From Chloroflexota bacterium (lineage in GTDB: Bacteria; Chloroflexota; Limnocylindria; Limnocylindrales; CSP1-4), in contig JAKAMV010000001.1 of NCBI GenBank assembly GCA_021812735.1, forward strand, positions 1 to 50,499: 50,499 bases of DNA, given 5' to 3'. The notes under the pieces were generated by a model. That model was given only the letters and a program-made list of their open reading frames with translations. It searched no databases and had not been told where the DNA came from. Positions 8,852-17,658 of the stretch are shown in pieces (the stretch's first letter is position 1; the number at the start of each line of letters is the position of its first letter). The position numbers were made by a program, and so were the translations under genes.

Positions 8852-10348
8852 ATGACGAAGTACGTCGGCGCCCTTGACCAGGGCACCACGAGTTCCCGCT
8901 TCATGATCTTCGACCACGCCGGCACCGTCGTCGCGATCGACCAGAAGGAGCACACCCAGATCTACCCGAAGCCCGGGTGGGTCGAGCACGATCCTAAGGA
9001 AATCTGGAGCCGCTGCCGCGAGGTCATCAAGGGCGCCCTCGACAAGGCCGGCATCGCCGCCTCCGACCTTGCCGCCGTCGGCATCACCAACCAGCGCGAG
9101 ACCGCCGTCGTCTGGGACAAGACCACCGGCGAGCCCGTCTGCAACGCGATCGTCTGGCAGGACACCCGGACCGACGTCTACGTCAACGAGTTCGGCAAGG
9201 ATGGCGGCCAGGACCGCTTCCGGGCCAAGGTCGGCCTCCCGCTGGCGACCTACTTCTCGGGCCCGAAGATCCGCTGGATCCTCGACAACGTCCCCGGCGC
9301 CCGGGAGAAGGCCGAGGCCGGCAACCTGGTGTTCGGCAACATCGACACCTGGTGCATCTGGAACCTCACCGGCGGCGTGAACGGCGGCGTGCATGTCACG
9401 GACGTCTCGAACGCGTCGCGCACCATGCTCATGAACCTCGAGACCCTCGACTGGGACAGCGAGATCATGGGCATCATGGGGATCCCCCGCTCGATGCTGC
9501 CGGCCATCAAGGCGTCCTCGGCGGTCTACGGCACCGCCGTCGGCGACCTCGCCGGCGTGCCGGTCGCGGGTGACCTGGGCGACCAGCAGGCGGCCCTGTT
9601 CGGCCAGACGTGCTTCTCCGCCGGCGAGGCGAAGAACACCTACGGCACCGGCTGCTTCATGCTCATGAACACGGGCGAGAAGATCGTCCCGTCCAAGAGC
9701 GGCCTGCTCACCACCCTCGGCTACAAGATCGGCGACCAGCCGGCCGTGTACGCCCTCGAGGGCTCCATCGCCATCACCGGCGCCCTGGTCCAGTGGCTCC
9801 GCGACAACCTCGGCATGATCGAGAAGTCGCCGGACGTCGAGGCCCTGGCCGCCACGGTCGAGGACAACGGCGGCGTCTTCTTCGTCCCGGCGTTCTCCGG
9901 CCTGTTCGCCCCCTACTGGAGGTCCGACGCCCGCGGCGTCATCGCCGGCCTGACCCGGTACGTCAACAAGGGCCACATCGCGCGTGCGGTCCTCGAGGCG
10001 ACGGCATGGCAGACCCGCGAGGTCCTCGATGCGATGAACGCCGACTCCGGCGTTCCGCTCACGGCCCTCAAGGTTGACGGCGGCATGGTCGTCAACAACC
10101 TGCTGATGCAGTTCCAGGCGGACGTCTTGGGCGTCCCGGTCATCCGGCCGGTCGTCGCCGAGACCACCTCCCTCGGCGCGGCGTACGCAGCCGGCCTCGC
10201 GGTCGGCTACTGGAGCGCGATCGAGGAGCTTCGCGACAACTGGGCGAAGGGAGCCTCCTGGTCGCCCAGGCTCGACGCGGCGACTCGCGACAGGGAGTAC
10301 GGCCAGTGGAAGAAGGCGGTCGCCCGGACCTTCGACTGGGTGGACTAG
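8852..10348 (+). CDS. glpK: Glycerol kinase
   Basis: This 498-residue FGGY-family sugar kinase makes sn-glycerol 3-phosphate from glycerol and ATP. It opens with the phosphate-1 motif [11 protein letters not shown] (residues 6-16). It has [13 protein letters not shown] and [13 protein letters not shown] in the middle. The C-terminal lobe has [19 protein letters not shown], and the [11 protein letters not shown] end is also seen. Length matches the family exactly (about 495-505). Start ATG 8852 follows GAGGAG by 11 bases. It stands 324 bases upstream of glpABC on the same strand, so its product feeds the next enzyme. No glycerol facilitator gene (glpF) is in the window. Confidence 0.98.
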   Translation: MTKYVGALDQGTTSSRFMIFDHAGTVVAIDQKEHTQIYPKPGWVEHDPKEIWSRCREVIKGALDKAGIAASDLAAVGITNQRETAVVWDKTTGEPVCNAIVWQDTRTDVYVNEFGKDGGQDRFRAKVGLPLATYFSGPKIRWILDNVPGAREKAEAGNLVFGNIDTWCIWNLTGGVNGGVHVTDVSNASRTMLMNLETLDWDSEIMGIMGIPRSMLPAIKASSAVYGTAVGDLAGVPVAGDLGDQQAALFGQTCFSAGEAKNTYGTGCFMLMNTGEKIVPSKSGLLTTLGYKIGDQPAVYALEGSIAITGALVQWLRDNLGMIEKSPDVEALAATVEDNGGVFFVPAFSGLFAPYWRSDARGVIAGLTRYVNKGHIARAVLEATAWQTREVLDAMNADSGVPLTALKVDGGMVVNNLLMQFQADVLGVPVIRPVVAETTSLGAAYAAGLAVGYWSAIEELRDNWAKGASWSPRLDAATRDREYGQWKKAVARTFDWVD

Positions 10349-10672
10349 CCTCGTCGCCCGGCCGAGGATCGCGGCACCGGCCTCCGCGCGGGGCCGGCAC
10401 TGCGGCCCGGAGTGGGACCCCGTGTGGACCCTGTGGGCCCGTCACGTGTCCGGCTCGGCGGCGGACTGAACGTCGAGTGGGCGACCATGGCGGCCGCGCA
10501 GGCGGGCATCGAAGCGCCGCGACAAGGGGCTGGCTACCATCGCGGCTCACCCGGACCCGGATAAGGGCTGACAATGGCCCTCGGGACCGGCGCCACCCTC
10601 GGCGCCGGAGCAGACCCAGCCCCCGCACGCGCGACCGGAAACGGCCAGCGCCCGGACAGTGAGGTGATGACA
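10349..10672 (+). other. Intergenic region between glpK and glpA
   Basis: These 324 bases contain no gene I can support. A weak hairpin (CCGGCC 10377-10382 / GGCCGG 10392-10397) just after glpK could be a terminator. TACCAT at 10535-10540 could be a -10 box for glpABC, giving a leader of about 125 bases. An in-frame ATG at 10574 lacks a ribosome site and family similarity. Confidence 0.4.
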
Positions 10673-12370
10673 ATGGCGGTCCCGCACGCGGTCGACGTCC
10701 TGGTGATCGGGGGCGGGACGACCGGGGCGGGCGTCCTGCGCGACCTGGCGAGGCGGGGCATGACGTCGCTGCTGGTCGATCGCGAGGACTTCGCGACCGG
10801 CACCTCCGGCCGCTACCACGGCCTCCTCCACTCCGGCGGGCGCTACGTCGGCAAGGACAAGGTCGCCGCGCGCGAGTGCATCGAGGAGAACCGGGTCCTG
10901 CGGCGGATTGCCCCGGCCTCCATCGAGGACACCGGCGGCTACTTCGTCGCCACTCCCGACGACCCGGACGACTACGTCGAGGCATTCGCCGACAACTGCA
11001 ACCAGTCGGGCGTGGACTGCGACGAGGTCAAGGTCGCGGACCTGCTGGCGCGGGAGCCTGCGATCAACCCCGGGATCCGGCGGGCGTTCCGGGTGCCGGA
11101 CGGGTCCATCGAGCCGTGGGGCCTGATCGAGGCGATGGTGGCCGACGCCCGCGCCCACGGGTCGGACGCGCTCACCTACCACAGGGTCATCGGCATGGAG
11201 GTGACCAGCGGACGGATCGAGGCGGTCACCGTGCGCGACGAGCGGACCGGCTCGGTCTCGCGCGTCTGGCCCAAGTTCGTCGTCTCCGCCGCCGGGGCCT
11301 GGGCCGGTCAGATCGCCGCGCTCGCGAACGTCAAGGTCGAGATGACCCCCGGCAAGGGCACGATGCTCGTCTACAACTACCGGGTGACCGACGCGGTCAT
11401 CAACCGCTGCCACCGGTCGTCGGACGGCGACATCATGGTCCCGATCCACTCGGTGTCCATCCTGGGCACGACCGACATCAAGGTGCCGGATCCCGACGAC
11501 TACGACATCACCCGCGAGGAGATCCGACGGCTCGTGGAGGAGGGCGCGAAGCTGTTCCCGTCCCTGCGCCAGATGCGCATCCTGCGGGCATACGCGGGCG
11601 TCCGCCCCCTCTACCGGGCCCCGGCCGACACGGTCGCGAGCGCCGGCAACCGGTCGATCACCCGGGCGCACGCCATCCTGGACCATGCCGACCAGGGCGT
11701 GGACAACTTCGTGAGCATCGTGGGCGGCAAGTTGACCACCCACCGGCTGATGGCCGAGCAGACCGTCGATGTGGTCGCCCAGAAGCTCGGCAACACCACG
11801 GCCTGCACCACGGCCGACGAGGTCCTGCCGGGCATGGAGCCCGGCCACCACTACTGGGTCGGGCACCGCCTCGCCGACCACGAGGCCGAAGGGGGCGGCG
11901 ACGCCGACCTGCTGTGCGAGTGCGAGCTGGTCACGCGGCGCATGACCGAGGCCTACCTCGACACCCACTGGCCGTGTTCCATCGACGACGTCCGGCGGGG
12001 CACCCGGGTGGGCATGGGCCCGTGCCAGGGCGCCTTCTGCACGTTCCGCGTCGCCGGGCTCGTGGCCGAGCGGCTGGACGCCCAAACCAAGGCGACGGGC
12101 CAGCCCGCGCCGGGCACCGAGCCCGGCACGCCCGAGGAGGTCGGCCACGCCCCCGGCTCGGGGTCGCTCCACGCCGCGATCGCCGATCGCGCCCTCACCG
12201 CCTTCATGCGGGAGCGGACCAAGGGCGTGAGGCCCATCGCCTCCGGGCGCCAGCTCCAGGAGTTGATGATGACCCGCCTCCTCTACGTGGACGTGCTCGG
12301 CGTCGAGTCCCTGTCCACGGCGTCGGCGCCGGTCTTCGAGGACGAGGAGGCCGTCGATGCCGCACGCTGA
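10673..12370 (+). CDS. glpA: Anaerobic-type glycerol-3-phosphate dehydrogenase, subunit A
   Basis: This 565-residue FAD enzyme oxidises glycerol 3-phosphate to dihydroxyacetone phosphate. The FAD-binding VIGGGTTGAGVLRDLARRG is at about residues 11-29. The motif SGRYHGLLHSGGRYV follows, and the substrate/FAD region VGGKLTTHRLMAEQ is near residue 355. After about residue 415 comes a BFD-like [2Fe-2S] domain with CECE and later CQGAFC. That domain separates GlpA from aerobic GlpD. I chose ATG 10673 because GAGG is eight bases upstream, while ATG 10667 would be only two bases away. Its 3' end overlaps glpB. It passes electrons through GlpB and GlpC to quinone. Confidence 0.94.
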   Translation: MAVPHAVDVLVIGGGTTGAGVLRDLARRGMTSLLVDREDFATGTSGRYHGLLHSGGRYVGKDKVAARECIEENRVLRRIAPASIEDTGGYFVATPDDPDDYVEAFADNCNQSGVDCDEVKVADLLAREPAINPGIRRAFRVPDGSIEPWGLIEAMVADARAHGSDALTYHRVIGMEVTSGRIEAVTVRDERTGSVSRVWPKFVVSAAGAWAGQIAALANVKVEMTPGKGTMLVYNYRVTDAVINRCHRSSDGDIMVPIHSVSILGTTDIKVPDPDDYDITREEIRRLVEEGAKLFPSLRQMRILRAYAGVRPLYRAPADTVASAGNRSITRAHAILDHADQGVDNFVSIVGGKLTTHRLMAEQTVDVVAQKLGNTTACTTADEVLPGMEPGHHYWVGHRLADHEAEGGGDADLLCECELVTRRMTEAYLDTHWPCSIDDVRRGTRVGMGPCQGAFCTFRVAGLVAERLDAQTKATGQPAPGTEPGTPEEVGHAPGSGSLHAAIADRALTAFMRERTKGVRPIASGRQLQELMMTRLLYVDVLGVESLSTASAPVFEDEEAVDAAR

Positions 12371-13694
12371 TGTCGTCGTCATCGGGGCCGGGCTCTCTGG
12401 CCTGACGGCCGCGACCCGACTCGCCGAGGCCGGGGCGGTCGTCACGCTGGTCGCCAAGGGCCACCCTCGCACCCACTGGGGCTCGGGCGGGCTCGACATC
12501 GCCGCCCCGCACGCCGCCAAGACGCCCGCCGACGGCGTGGCCCGCCTGGCGGCCCTCGACCACCCGTTCTCGTACCTCGCCACGTGCGTCGCGCCGTCGG
12601 TCGCCTGGATGATGGAGCGTCTCGCCGCCGCGGGCCTGCCGTACGCTGGCACGCTCGACACGCCGATCCGCCGCGTGCCCACCGCGATCGGCGGGACGCG
12701 CCGCGTGGCCATCGTGCCGCAGGCCCAGAGCGCGGCCCTGCGCCCGTGGGGCCGCGACGAGGTGCTCGTGGTGGCGGGCATCGCAGGCTTCAAGGACTTC
12801 TGGCCGCTCGCGATCGCCGACAGCCTGGCCCGGGAGGCCGTGTGGCACGGCGCCGACCGGCCGGCCGCCGTCACCGGCGTGTCGGTGGAGCTCCGTGACC
12901 TCGGCGAGCGCCACAACCTCAACGCGATGCACCTGGCCCGGCGCTTCGACGACGGCGCGCCGCGGGCGGACGACATCGCGGCCATCGCGCGCGCCGTCGA
13001 GAAGGCCGCCGACGGCCGGCCCGGCCGGGTCGCGCTGCCGGCCGTGTTCGGTCTCGCCGCGCACGCCGAGACCTGGGCGGCCCTCCGGGCTCAGCTCCCC
13101 CTCGAGCCGTTCGAGGTCCCGCTCGTGCCGCCCAGCGTGCCGGGCCTCCGGCTGTGGCGCGTCCTGCGCGATCGGATCCGGGCGGCCGGCGGCCGCGTCC
13201 AGCTGGGCGAGTTCGTCCACGCGGTCCGGGTCGAGGACGGCCGCGTGACGGCGGTGGAGATGGAGGCCGCGGCCCGGACCCGCACGATCCGCACCGAGGC
13301 GCTCGTGCTCGCCACCGGCGGGCTGGCCGGCGGCGGGCTGCGCGCGACCGACGGCGGGCGCGTCGTGGAGCCCGTCCTGGGCCTGCACGTGGACGCGGTC
13401 GAGCAGGACGCGTGGCTGGTCCGTGACGGGTTGGACCCGGCGGGGCACCCGGTCGAGGCGGCCGGGGTCCGCGTCGACCCGGACCTGCGCCCGCTCGGCG
13501 CCGACCATCGGGTGTCGCACGCGAACGTGCACGTTGTCGGCGGCCTGCTCGCCGACCAGCGGTCGATCCGCGAGCGCTGCGGAGATGGCGTGGCCATCGC
13601 CTCGGGGTGGCGCGCCGCGCGCGAGCTGGCCAGTGACGCGACCCGCTCCCCCATCGATTGCGAGATGGTCGCCAGCGCGAGGAGCGAGCTGTGA
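12357..13694 (+). CDS. glpB: Anaerobic glycerol-3-phosphate dehydrogenase, subunit B
   Basis: This 445-residue flavoprotein has an N-terminal dinucleotide fold, DVVVIGAGLSGLTAATRLAEAG, and a SGGLDIA segment. The C-terminal part has LATGGLAGGGL and a final NVHVVGGLLADQRSI stretch. This is the layout of GlpB, which carries FMN/FAD in the GlpABC complex. The ATG lies inside the last codons of glpA (14-base overlap), and the stop overlaps the glpC GTG. The three genes are therefore one translation-coupled operon. Confidence 0.9.
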   Translation: MPHADVVVIGAGLSGLTAATRLAEAGAVVTLVAKGHPRTHWGSGGLDIAAPHAAKTPADGVARLAALDHPFSYLATCVAPSVAWMMERLAAAGLPYAGTLDTPIRRVPTAIGGTRRVAIVPQAQSAALRPWGRDEVLVVAGIAGFKDFWPLAIADSLAREAVWHGADRPAAVTGVSVELRDLGERHNLNAMHLARRFDDGAPRADDIAAIARAVEKAADGRPGRVALPAVFGLAAHAETWAALRAQLPLEPFEVPLVPPSVPGLRLWRVLRDRIRAAGGRVQLGEFVHAVRVEDGRVTAVEMEAAARTRTIRTEALVLATGGLAGGGLRATDGGRVVEPVLGLHVDAVEQDAWLVRDGLDPAGHPVEAAGVRVDPDLRPLGADHRVSHANVHVVGGLLADQRSIRERCGDGVAIASGWRAARELASDATRSPIDCEMVASARSEL

Positions 13695-15028
13695 GTATCG
13701 CCGACATCGTGCGGGAGGCCACCGAGCTCCCCGTGTCCCGGTCCGCGGACGAGTGCCTCAAGTGCAACGTCTGCAACACCGTGTGCCCCGTCCTGCGGGT
13801 CACCGACAAGTTCCCGGGCCCCAAGTACTCCGGGCCCCAGGGGCAGCGCTTCCGCCTCGCCCACCTGCAGCCCATCGGAGGCCCGGGCTCGGCCAACCCG
13901 CCGTCGCCCGACGCGTCGGTGGACTACTGCTCGGGCTGCGGCTGGTGCACCACCGCCTGCCCGGCCGGCGTCAAGATCGCCGAGATGAACAGCCAGGCCC
14001 GGGCCCGCCTGCGCGAGGGCAAGCGGCCGAAGCTCCGCGACTGGGGCCTGGGCCAGACCGACCTCACCGGGTCGCTGGGGGTGGCGTTCTCGCCCATCGC
14101 GAACGTCGCGATGCGCAACCGGCCGCTGCGACGGGCGATGGAGCTCACGATCGGGGTCCACCACAAGGCCCCGGTGCCGCCGTTCGCGAAGCGCACTTTC
14201 CACTCCACGTGGAAGCGGCGCCAGGCCAAGGCGGGCACCGGACGCGGCAAGGCGCTGCCGGGCCCGGACAAGGCGATCGTGTACTTCCACGGCTGCTCGG
14301 CCAACTACTACGAGCCCCATGTCGCCGAGGCGGCGATCTGGGTGCTGCGGCGCAACGGCTTCGAGACCATCGTTCCCGAGCAGGTCTGCTGCGGGCTCCC
14401 GCTCATCAGCAACGGCCTCTACGACGACGCGCGAGCGCACGCCTGCAAGAACGCCAAGTCGCTCGCGCGCTACGCCAAGGCCGGCTACAAGATCATCGGC
14501 ACCTCCACCTCGTGCACGCACACCATCAAGGCCGAGTACGAAGAGATGCTCGACATGCGCGACGAGGACACGCGGGCCATCTCCGCCGCCACATGGGACA
14601 TCATGGAGTTCCTGCTCGACCTCCACGAGCAGGGGCGTCTGGACACCGGTTTCGGACGGCTTGACGAGGACCTCCCCTACCACGCCCCGTGCCAACTGCG
14701 CAGCCACGGGATCGGGCTGCCGGCGCTGGACCTGTTCGCCCTGATCCCGGGCCTGCGCGCCCGGGACATGGACCACGACTGCTGCGGTATCGCCGGCACG
14801 TACGGCCTCAAGCGCGAGAAGTACGACATCGCGATGGCCGTCGGCAGGCCGCTGTTCGACAAGATCACGGCCTCGGGGGCGAGCGTCGCGGCGTGCGACT
14901 CGGAGACCTGCCGGTGGCAGATCGAGGCGGCGACCGGCGTCCGGACCCGGCACCCGATCGAGATCCTCGCGGAGGCCTACCGGGCGATGGACCGGGCCCT
15001 CGGGACGGCTGAGCCGCCTGGGGCCTGA
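13691..15028 (+). CDS. glpC: Anaerobic glycerol-3-phosphate dehydrogenase, iron-sulfur subunit C
   Basis: This 445-residue protein links GlpAB to the membrane quinone pool. Two [4Fe-4S] motifs are clear: Cys22/25/28/32 and Cys80/83/86/90. The C-terminal half has two CCG-type motifs, CCGLPLISNG and CCGIAGTYG, as in heterodisulfide reductase subunit B and GlpC. Start GTG 13691 overlaps the glpB stop as GTGA, with GGAG six bases upstream. The longer frame from 13658 has no ribosome site. No strong membrane helix is visible, so association is probably through amphipathic regions, as in E. coli GlpC. Confidence 0.93.
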   Translation: MSIADIVREATELPVSRSADECLKCNVCNTVCPVLRVTDKFPGPKYSGPQGQRFRLAHLQPIGGPGSANPPSPDASVDYCSGCGWCTTACPAGVKIAEMNSQARARLREGKRPKLRDWGLGQTDLTGSLGVAFSPIANVAMRNRPLRRAMELTIGVHHKAPVPPFAKRTFHSTWKRRQAKAGTGRGKALPGPDKAIVYFHGCSANYYEPHVAEAAIWVLRRNGFETIVPEQVCCGLPLISNGLYDDARAHACKNAKSLARYAKAGYKIIGTSTSCTHTIKAEYEEMLDMRDEDTRAISAATWDIMEFLLDLHEQGRLDTGFGRLDEDLPYHAPCQLRSHGIGLPALDLFALIPGLRARDMDHDCCGIAGTYGLKREKYDIAMAVGRPLFDKITASGASVAACDSETCRWQIEAATGVRTRHPIEILAEAYRAMDRALGTAEPPGA

Positions 15029-15387
15029 CCCGTCGCGAGTCCTCGGGCGCTGCTCGCGCAATGCCACAGGCGCACATCCGGGACCACCCGCCGGCATTAC
15101 GGCCTGCTTGCGCTCCGGGACGAGACCCGCGGTGGGCGCACCCGAGAGGACCGTGGCTGCCGACGGGTCGCGCTCGGCGCCCTCGGGAGGGCGCGGGCTG
15201 CACGTCGCCCTCGATGGGTCGTACCCGACGACCCGGGACCGGCAGGGGATCCGGGTGCGACGCCATGACGGCGGGCCTGGCGGTCATCGGCGTGGCGACC
15301 GTCCTGTATGGTCTGTGGCTGACGGCGGTGGTGACCGGCCTCGCGTGAGGCGCCACGGCGGCACCGCCCGCCCAGCGAGGAGCGAGG
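15029..15387 (+). other. Intergenic region between glpC and the ketopantoate reductase gene
   Basis: These 359 bases hold a perfect 7-bp hairpin (GGGTCGT 15216-15222, loop ACCCG, ACGACCC 15228-15234), a small inverted repeat at 15180-15191 and a short hydrophobic reading frame at 15265-15348. There is no larger gene. The hairpin could end the glpABC transcript, but it lacks a T tract and lies about 190 bases after glpC. Confidence 0.4.
15265..15348 (+). CDS. Possible 27-residue single-span membrane micropeptide
   Basis: ATG 15265 opens a 27-residue frame ending TGA 15346-15348. Almost the whole peptide is hydrophobic (GLAVIGVATVLYGLWLTAVV), which fits one membrane helix. It lies 39 bases upstream of the panE-like GTG. 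The ribosome site is weak (GGGGATCCGGG further up). A chance frame is possible, but hydrophobic frames of this composition are rarer in very GC-rich noise, which tends to give Arg/Pro/Ala. Confidence 0.25.
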   Translation: MTAGLAVIGVATVLYGLWLTAVVTGLA

Positions 15388-16491
15388 GTGTCGCACCGTC
15401 CCGACCACCCGACTGGCCCAGACGGGCCCGAGACCCGCCGGGAGCCCGTCGCGCCCGGCGGGTCCGTCCTGGTGATCGGGCCGGGCGCGGTCGGCTCGTG
15501 GCTGGGGGGGACGCTGGCCGGCGTCGGGTACGAGGTGACCCTTTTGGGGCGAAGCCCCCGGACCGGAGACATTCCGCGGCGCCTGACGGTGGAGGAGGCC
15601 GGGCGCGAGCGGACCGTGCCCGTCCGCCGGGTGGCCGACCCGGGCGATGTCCGACCCGACGTGGGCCTGGTGGTTCTCGCCGTTCGGGCCTTCGACGTCC
15701 CGGCCGCGCTGGCAACGGCCGTGCGCTGGCCCGAGGCGCCGCTCATGACCGCGCAGAACGGCATCGGGGCGGAGGCCGCGGCCCGGGTCGCGCGGACGTC
15801 GCCCCTGCTCGCGGGTTCGCTCACCGCGGCCGTCGAGCTCGTCCCGGGTGGCGTGCGCCGACTCCGGTCCGGCGGCCTCGGGATCGCGGCCCTCCCAGGC
15901 GACGGGTCGCGCGAGGCCGCCAGCCTGGCCAGCCGTCTGGCGGACGCCTGGACGGCTGGCGGGCTGCGATCGCGAGTCTTCCCCGACGCCGCCGCGATGA
16001 AGTGGTCGAAGCTGCTGGCGAACCTGGTCGCGAACGCCTCGAGCGCCATCCTGGACATGGACCCGGGGGACGTCTACGCCGACCCGGCCGGCTACCGCGT
16101 GGAGCGTCGCCAGTTCCGGGAGGCGGTCGCGGTGATGCGGGCGCTGAGCCTGGCTCCCGTCTCGCTGCCGGGTGCGCAGACGACGCTCCTGCTGCGCGGG
16201 CTGGCTCTCCCGGAGCCCGTCGGCCGGCCGATCGTCGCCCGGGCGATCGCGGGCGCTCGGGGCGGCAAGTCGCCCTCCCTGCGGCTCCACGTGCTCGGCG
16301 GGGGCGGTCCGCCCACGGAGGCGGCGTGGCTCAACGGCGCTGTGGCCGACGCCGGCGAGCGTCTGGGGGTGCCGGCCCCGGTCAACCGCGCCCTGGCGGC
16401 GCTCGTGGACGAGGTGGCCGCCGACCCGTCTCGGCGAGCTTGGTTCCGGGGCCGGCCGGACCGTCTTGCCGCGACCCTCGGAGCTGCCTGA
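15388..16491 (+). CDS. panE: 2-dehydropantoate 2-reductase family protein (ApbA/PanE)
   Basis: This 367-residue NADPH-dependent reductase resembles ketopantoate reductase, which makes pantoate for coenzyme A. The Rossmann motif VLVIGPGAVGSWLGG is at about residues 28-41. The region MTAQNGIGAE and the signature MKWSKLLANLVANASSAI hold the catalytic Lys and conserved Asn residues. Start GTG 15388 is preceded by GAGGAGCGAGG. The ~25 residues before the Rossmann fold are polar and probably disordered. No other panto genes (panB, panC) are here, so the substrate could be a related 2-oxo acid; paralogues of this family are common. Confidence 0.82.
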   Translation: MSHRPDHPTGPDGPETRREPVAPGGSVLVIGPGAVGSWLGGTLAGVGYEVTLLGRSPRTGDIPRRLTVEEAGRERTVPVRRVADPGDVRPDVGLVVLAVRAFDVPAALATAVRWPEAPLMTAQNGIGAEAAARVARTSPLLAGSLTAAVELVPGGVRRLRSGGLGIAALPGDGSREAASLASRLADAWTAGGLRSRVFPDAAAMKWSKLLANLVANASSAILDMDPGDVYADPAGYRVERRQFREAVAVMRALSLAPVSLPGAQTTLLLRGLALPEPVGRPIVARAIAGARGGKSPSLRLHVLGGGGPPTEAAWLNGAVADAGERLGVPAPVNRALAALVDEVAADPSRRAWFRGRPDRLAATLGAA

Positions 16492-16563
16492 GGGAGCGTC
16501 CACGCTGAGGCGGCGCGTGCCCCGCGGACCGTCTCGGCCAAACCCGGCGGGGGCCCGCGAACC

Positions 16564-16569
16564 TATACT
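16564..16569 (+). promoter_or_regulatory. -10 box for plsY, leaderless arrangement
   Basis: TATACT lies nine bases before the plsY GTG (16579), and no Shine-Dalgarno fits between. Transcription starting about seven bases after the box would begin at or next to the start codon. Confidence 0.5.
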
Positions 16570-16578
16570 TGCATCCCT

Positions 16579-17250
16579 GTGAACGCCGTTGATCTCCTCC
16601 GCGCCATCGTGCTGATCGCCGGTGCATACCTGCTCGGCAGCGTCCCGTTCGGCGTCGTCGTGGCGAGGGTGAGCGGCGGGCCGGATCCGCGGACGATCGG
16701 CAGCGGGCGCACCGGCGGGGCGAACACCATGCGGGCGATCGGCCCCAGGCTCGCGCTGCTCTCAGGGCTGCTCGACATGTGCAAGGGACTCGTGGCCGTG
16801 CTCGTCAGTGGCGCGGTGGGGGGCGGCGTCGAGGTGCAGGTCCTGGTCGGGCTGGCGGCCGTGATCGGCCACAGCCGCTCGGTCTTCCTGGGCTTCGGCG
16901 GCGGGCGCGGCGTGGCGCCTGCCTTCGGGGGGCTGCTCGGCTTCCAGCCGCTGGTCGCCCTCGTGGTCGTGCCCGTGTTCGCCGGGGTGATCCTCGTCAC
17001 CCGGTACTCGTCGGCGGGCTCGCTGCTCGGGTCAGCGCTCGGGGGCGTGCTCATGACGGCCGTCGTCGCCACCGGGGGCCTGAGCCCGTGGCTCTATGTG
17101 TACTCGATCGGCGGGCCAGTCTTGGTGTGGCTGTTCCACCGGGACAACATCGTCCGGCTGGCACGGGGCGAGGAGCGCAAGCTCACCTTCGGGCGCCCGG
17201 CCGAGGGAGGCGGCGGGTCGCCTCGCCCCGGCGGCACGCCTCCAGCCTGA
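16579..17250 (+). CDS. plsY: Glycerol-3-phosphate acyltransferase PlsY
   Basis: This 223-residue polytopic membrane protein transfers an acyl group from acyl-phosphate to glycerol 3-phosphate, the first step of phospholipid synthesis. The three family motifs are present in variant form: GSGRTGGANTMR near residue 41 (usually GSGNxGxTN), FGGGRGVAP near residue 112 (usually FKGGKGVAT) and FHRDNIVRL near residue 189. Hydrophobic segments fit five or more helices, and the last ~30 residues are a Gly/Pro tail. Start GTG 16579 has no ribosome site but a TATACT box nine bases upstream. Its substrate is the product of GlpK and the fuel of GlpABC encoded just upstream. Confidence 0.92.
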   Translation: MNAVDLLRAIVLIAGAYLLGSVPFGVVVARVSGGPDPRTIGSGRTGGANTMRAIGPRLALLSGLLDMCKGLVAVLVSGAVGGGVEVQVLVGLAAVIGHSRSVFLGFGGGRGVAPAFGGLLGFQPLVALVVVPVFAGVILVTRYSSAGSLLGSALGGVLMTAVVATGGLSPWLYVYSIGGPVLVWLFHRDNIVRLARGEERKLTFGRPAEGGGGSPRPGGTPPA

Positions 17251-17313
17251 CCGGCGGCCCGGCCAGCGGCGTCGGCGCCTCGTCCGTTTGCCATGCCCGG
17301 CCGGCCGGGGTGC

Positions 17314-17598
17314 TCAGCCGGAGATGGCCTCGCCGCAGCCGCCATCCACGAACGCGATCATGCCCGTGATGGCGGCGTCCTCGTCGGCGCCGTCCGCGGT
17401 GATCCGGATCCGGTTGCCGGTCTTGGACTTGGTCCCGATGACACTGAGCATCGACTTGGCGTCGCCCCGGCTGCCCGGGTTGTCCGGATTCTCCAGCAGG
17501 ATGGATGACCGGTATCGAGCGGCCGTCCGGACGAACAGGGCGGCGGGTCGGGCGTGGATGCCGGCGGGGTTGCGGACGGTGGTTTCGGCGGAGCGCAT
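17314..17598 (-). CDS. ptsH: HPr-like phosphocarrier protein (orphan)
   Basis: This 94-residue protein has the HPr fold signature. The motif NPAGIHARPAALFV places the phosphorylated histidine at position 15, as in classical HPr. The segment GDAKSMLSVIG carries a serine at the place of the regulatory Ser46. The loop between them is slightly longer than usual (ENPDNPGSRG), giving 94 rather than 85-88 residues. No enzyme I, EII or HPr kinase gene is nearby, so partners are unknown. A regulatory role or a link to dihydroxyacetone kinase (DhaM-type) is possible. A TACGCT box lies seven bases before the ATG. Confidence 0.85.
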   Translation of the reverse strand: MRSAETTVRNPAGIHARPAALFVRTAARYRSSILLENPDNPGSRGDAKSMLSVIGTKSKTGNRIRITADGADEDAAITGMIAFVDGGCGEAISG

Positions 17599-17605
17599 GG
17601 CCGGA

Positions 17606-17611
17606 AGCGTA
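17606..17611 (-). promoter_or_regulatory. -10 box for the HPr gene, leaderless arrangement
   Basis: On the minus strand TACGCT ends seven bases before ATG 17598, and no Shine-Dalgarno is present in between. It lies in the 60-base gap after the M19 dipeptidase. Confidence 0.4.
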
Positions 17612-17658
17612 CCCGAGCCGGGTGCCGTCGTCAGACCCCTGTCGTCGGGCCTATGTCG

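Noticed and set aside
10574..10672. Upstream start (ATG 10574) for glpA
   Set aside because: The 33 extra residues are low-complexity and unlike GlpA. There is a better ribosome site at 10661 for ATG 10673.
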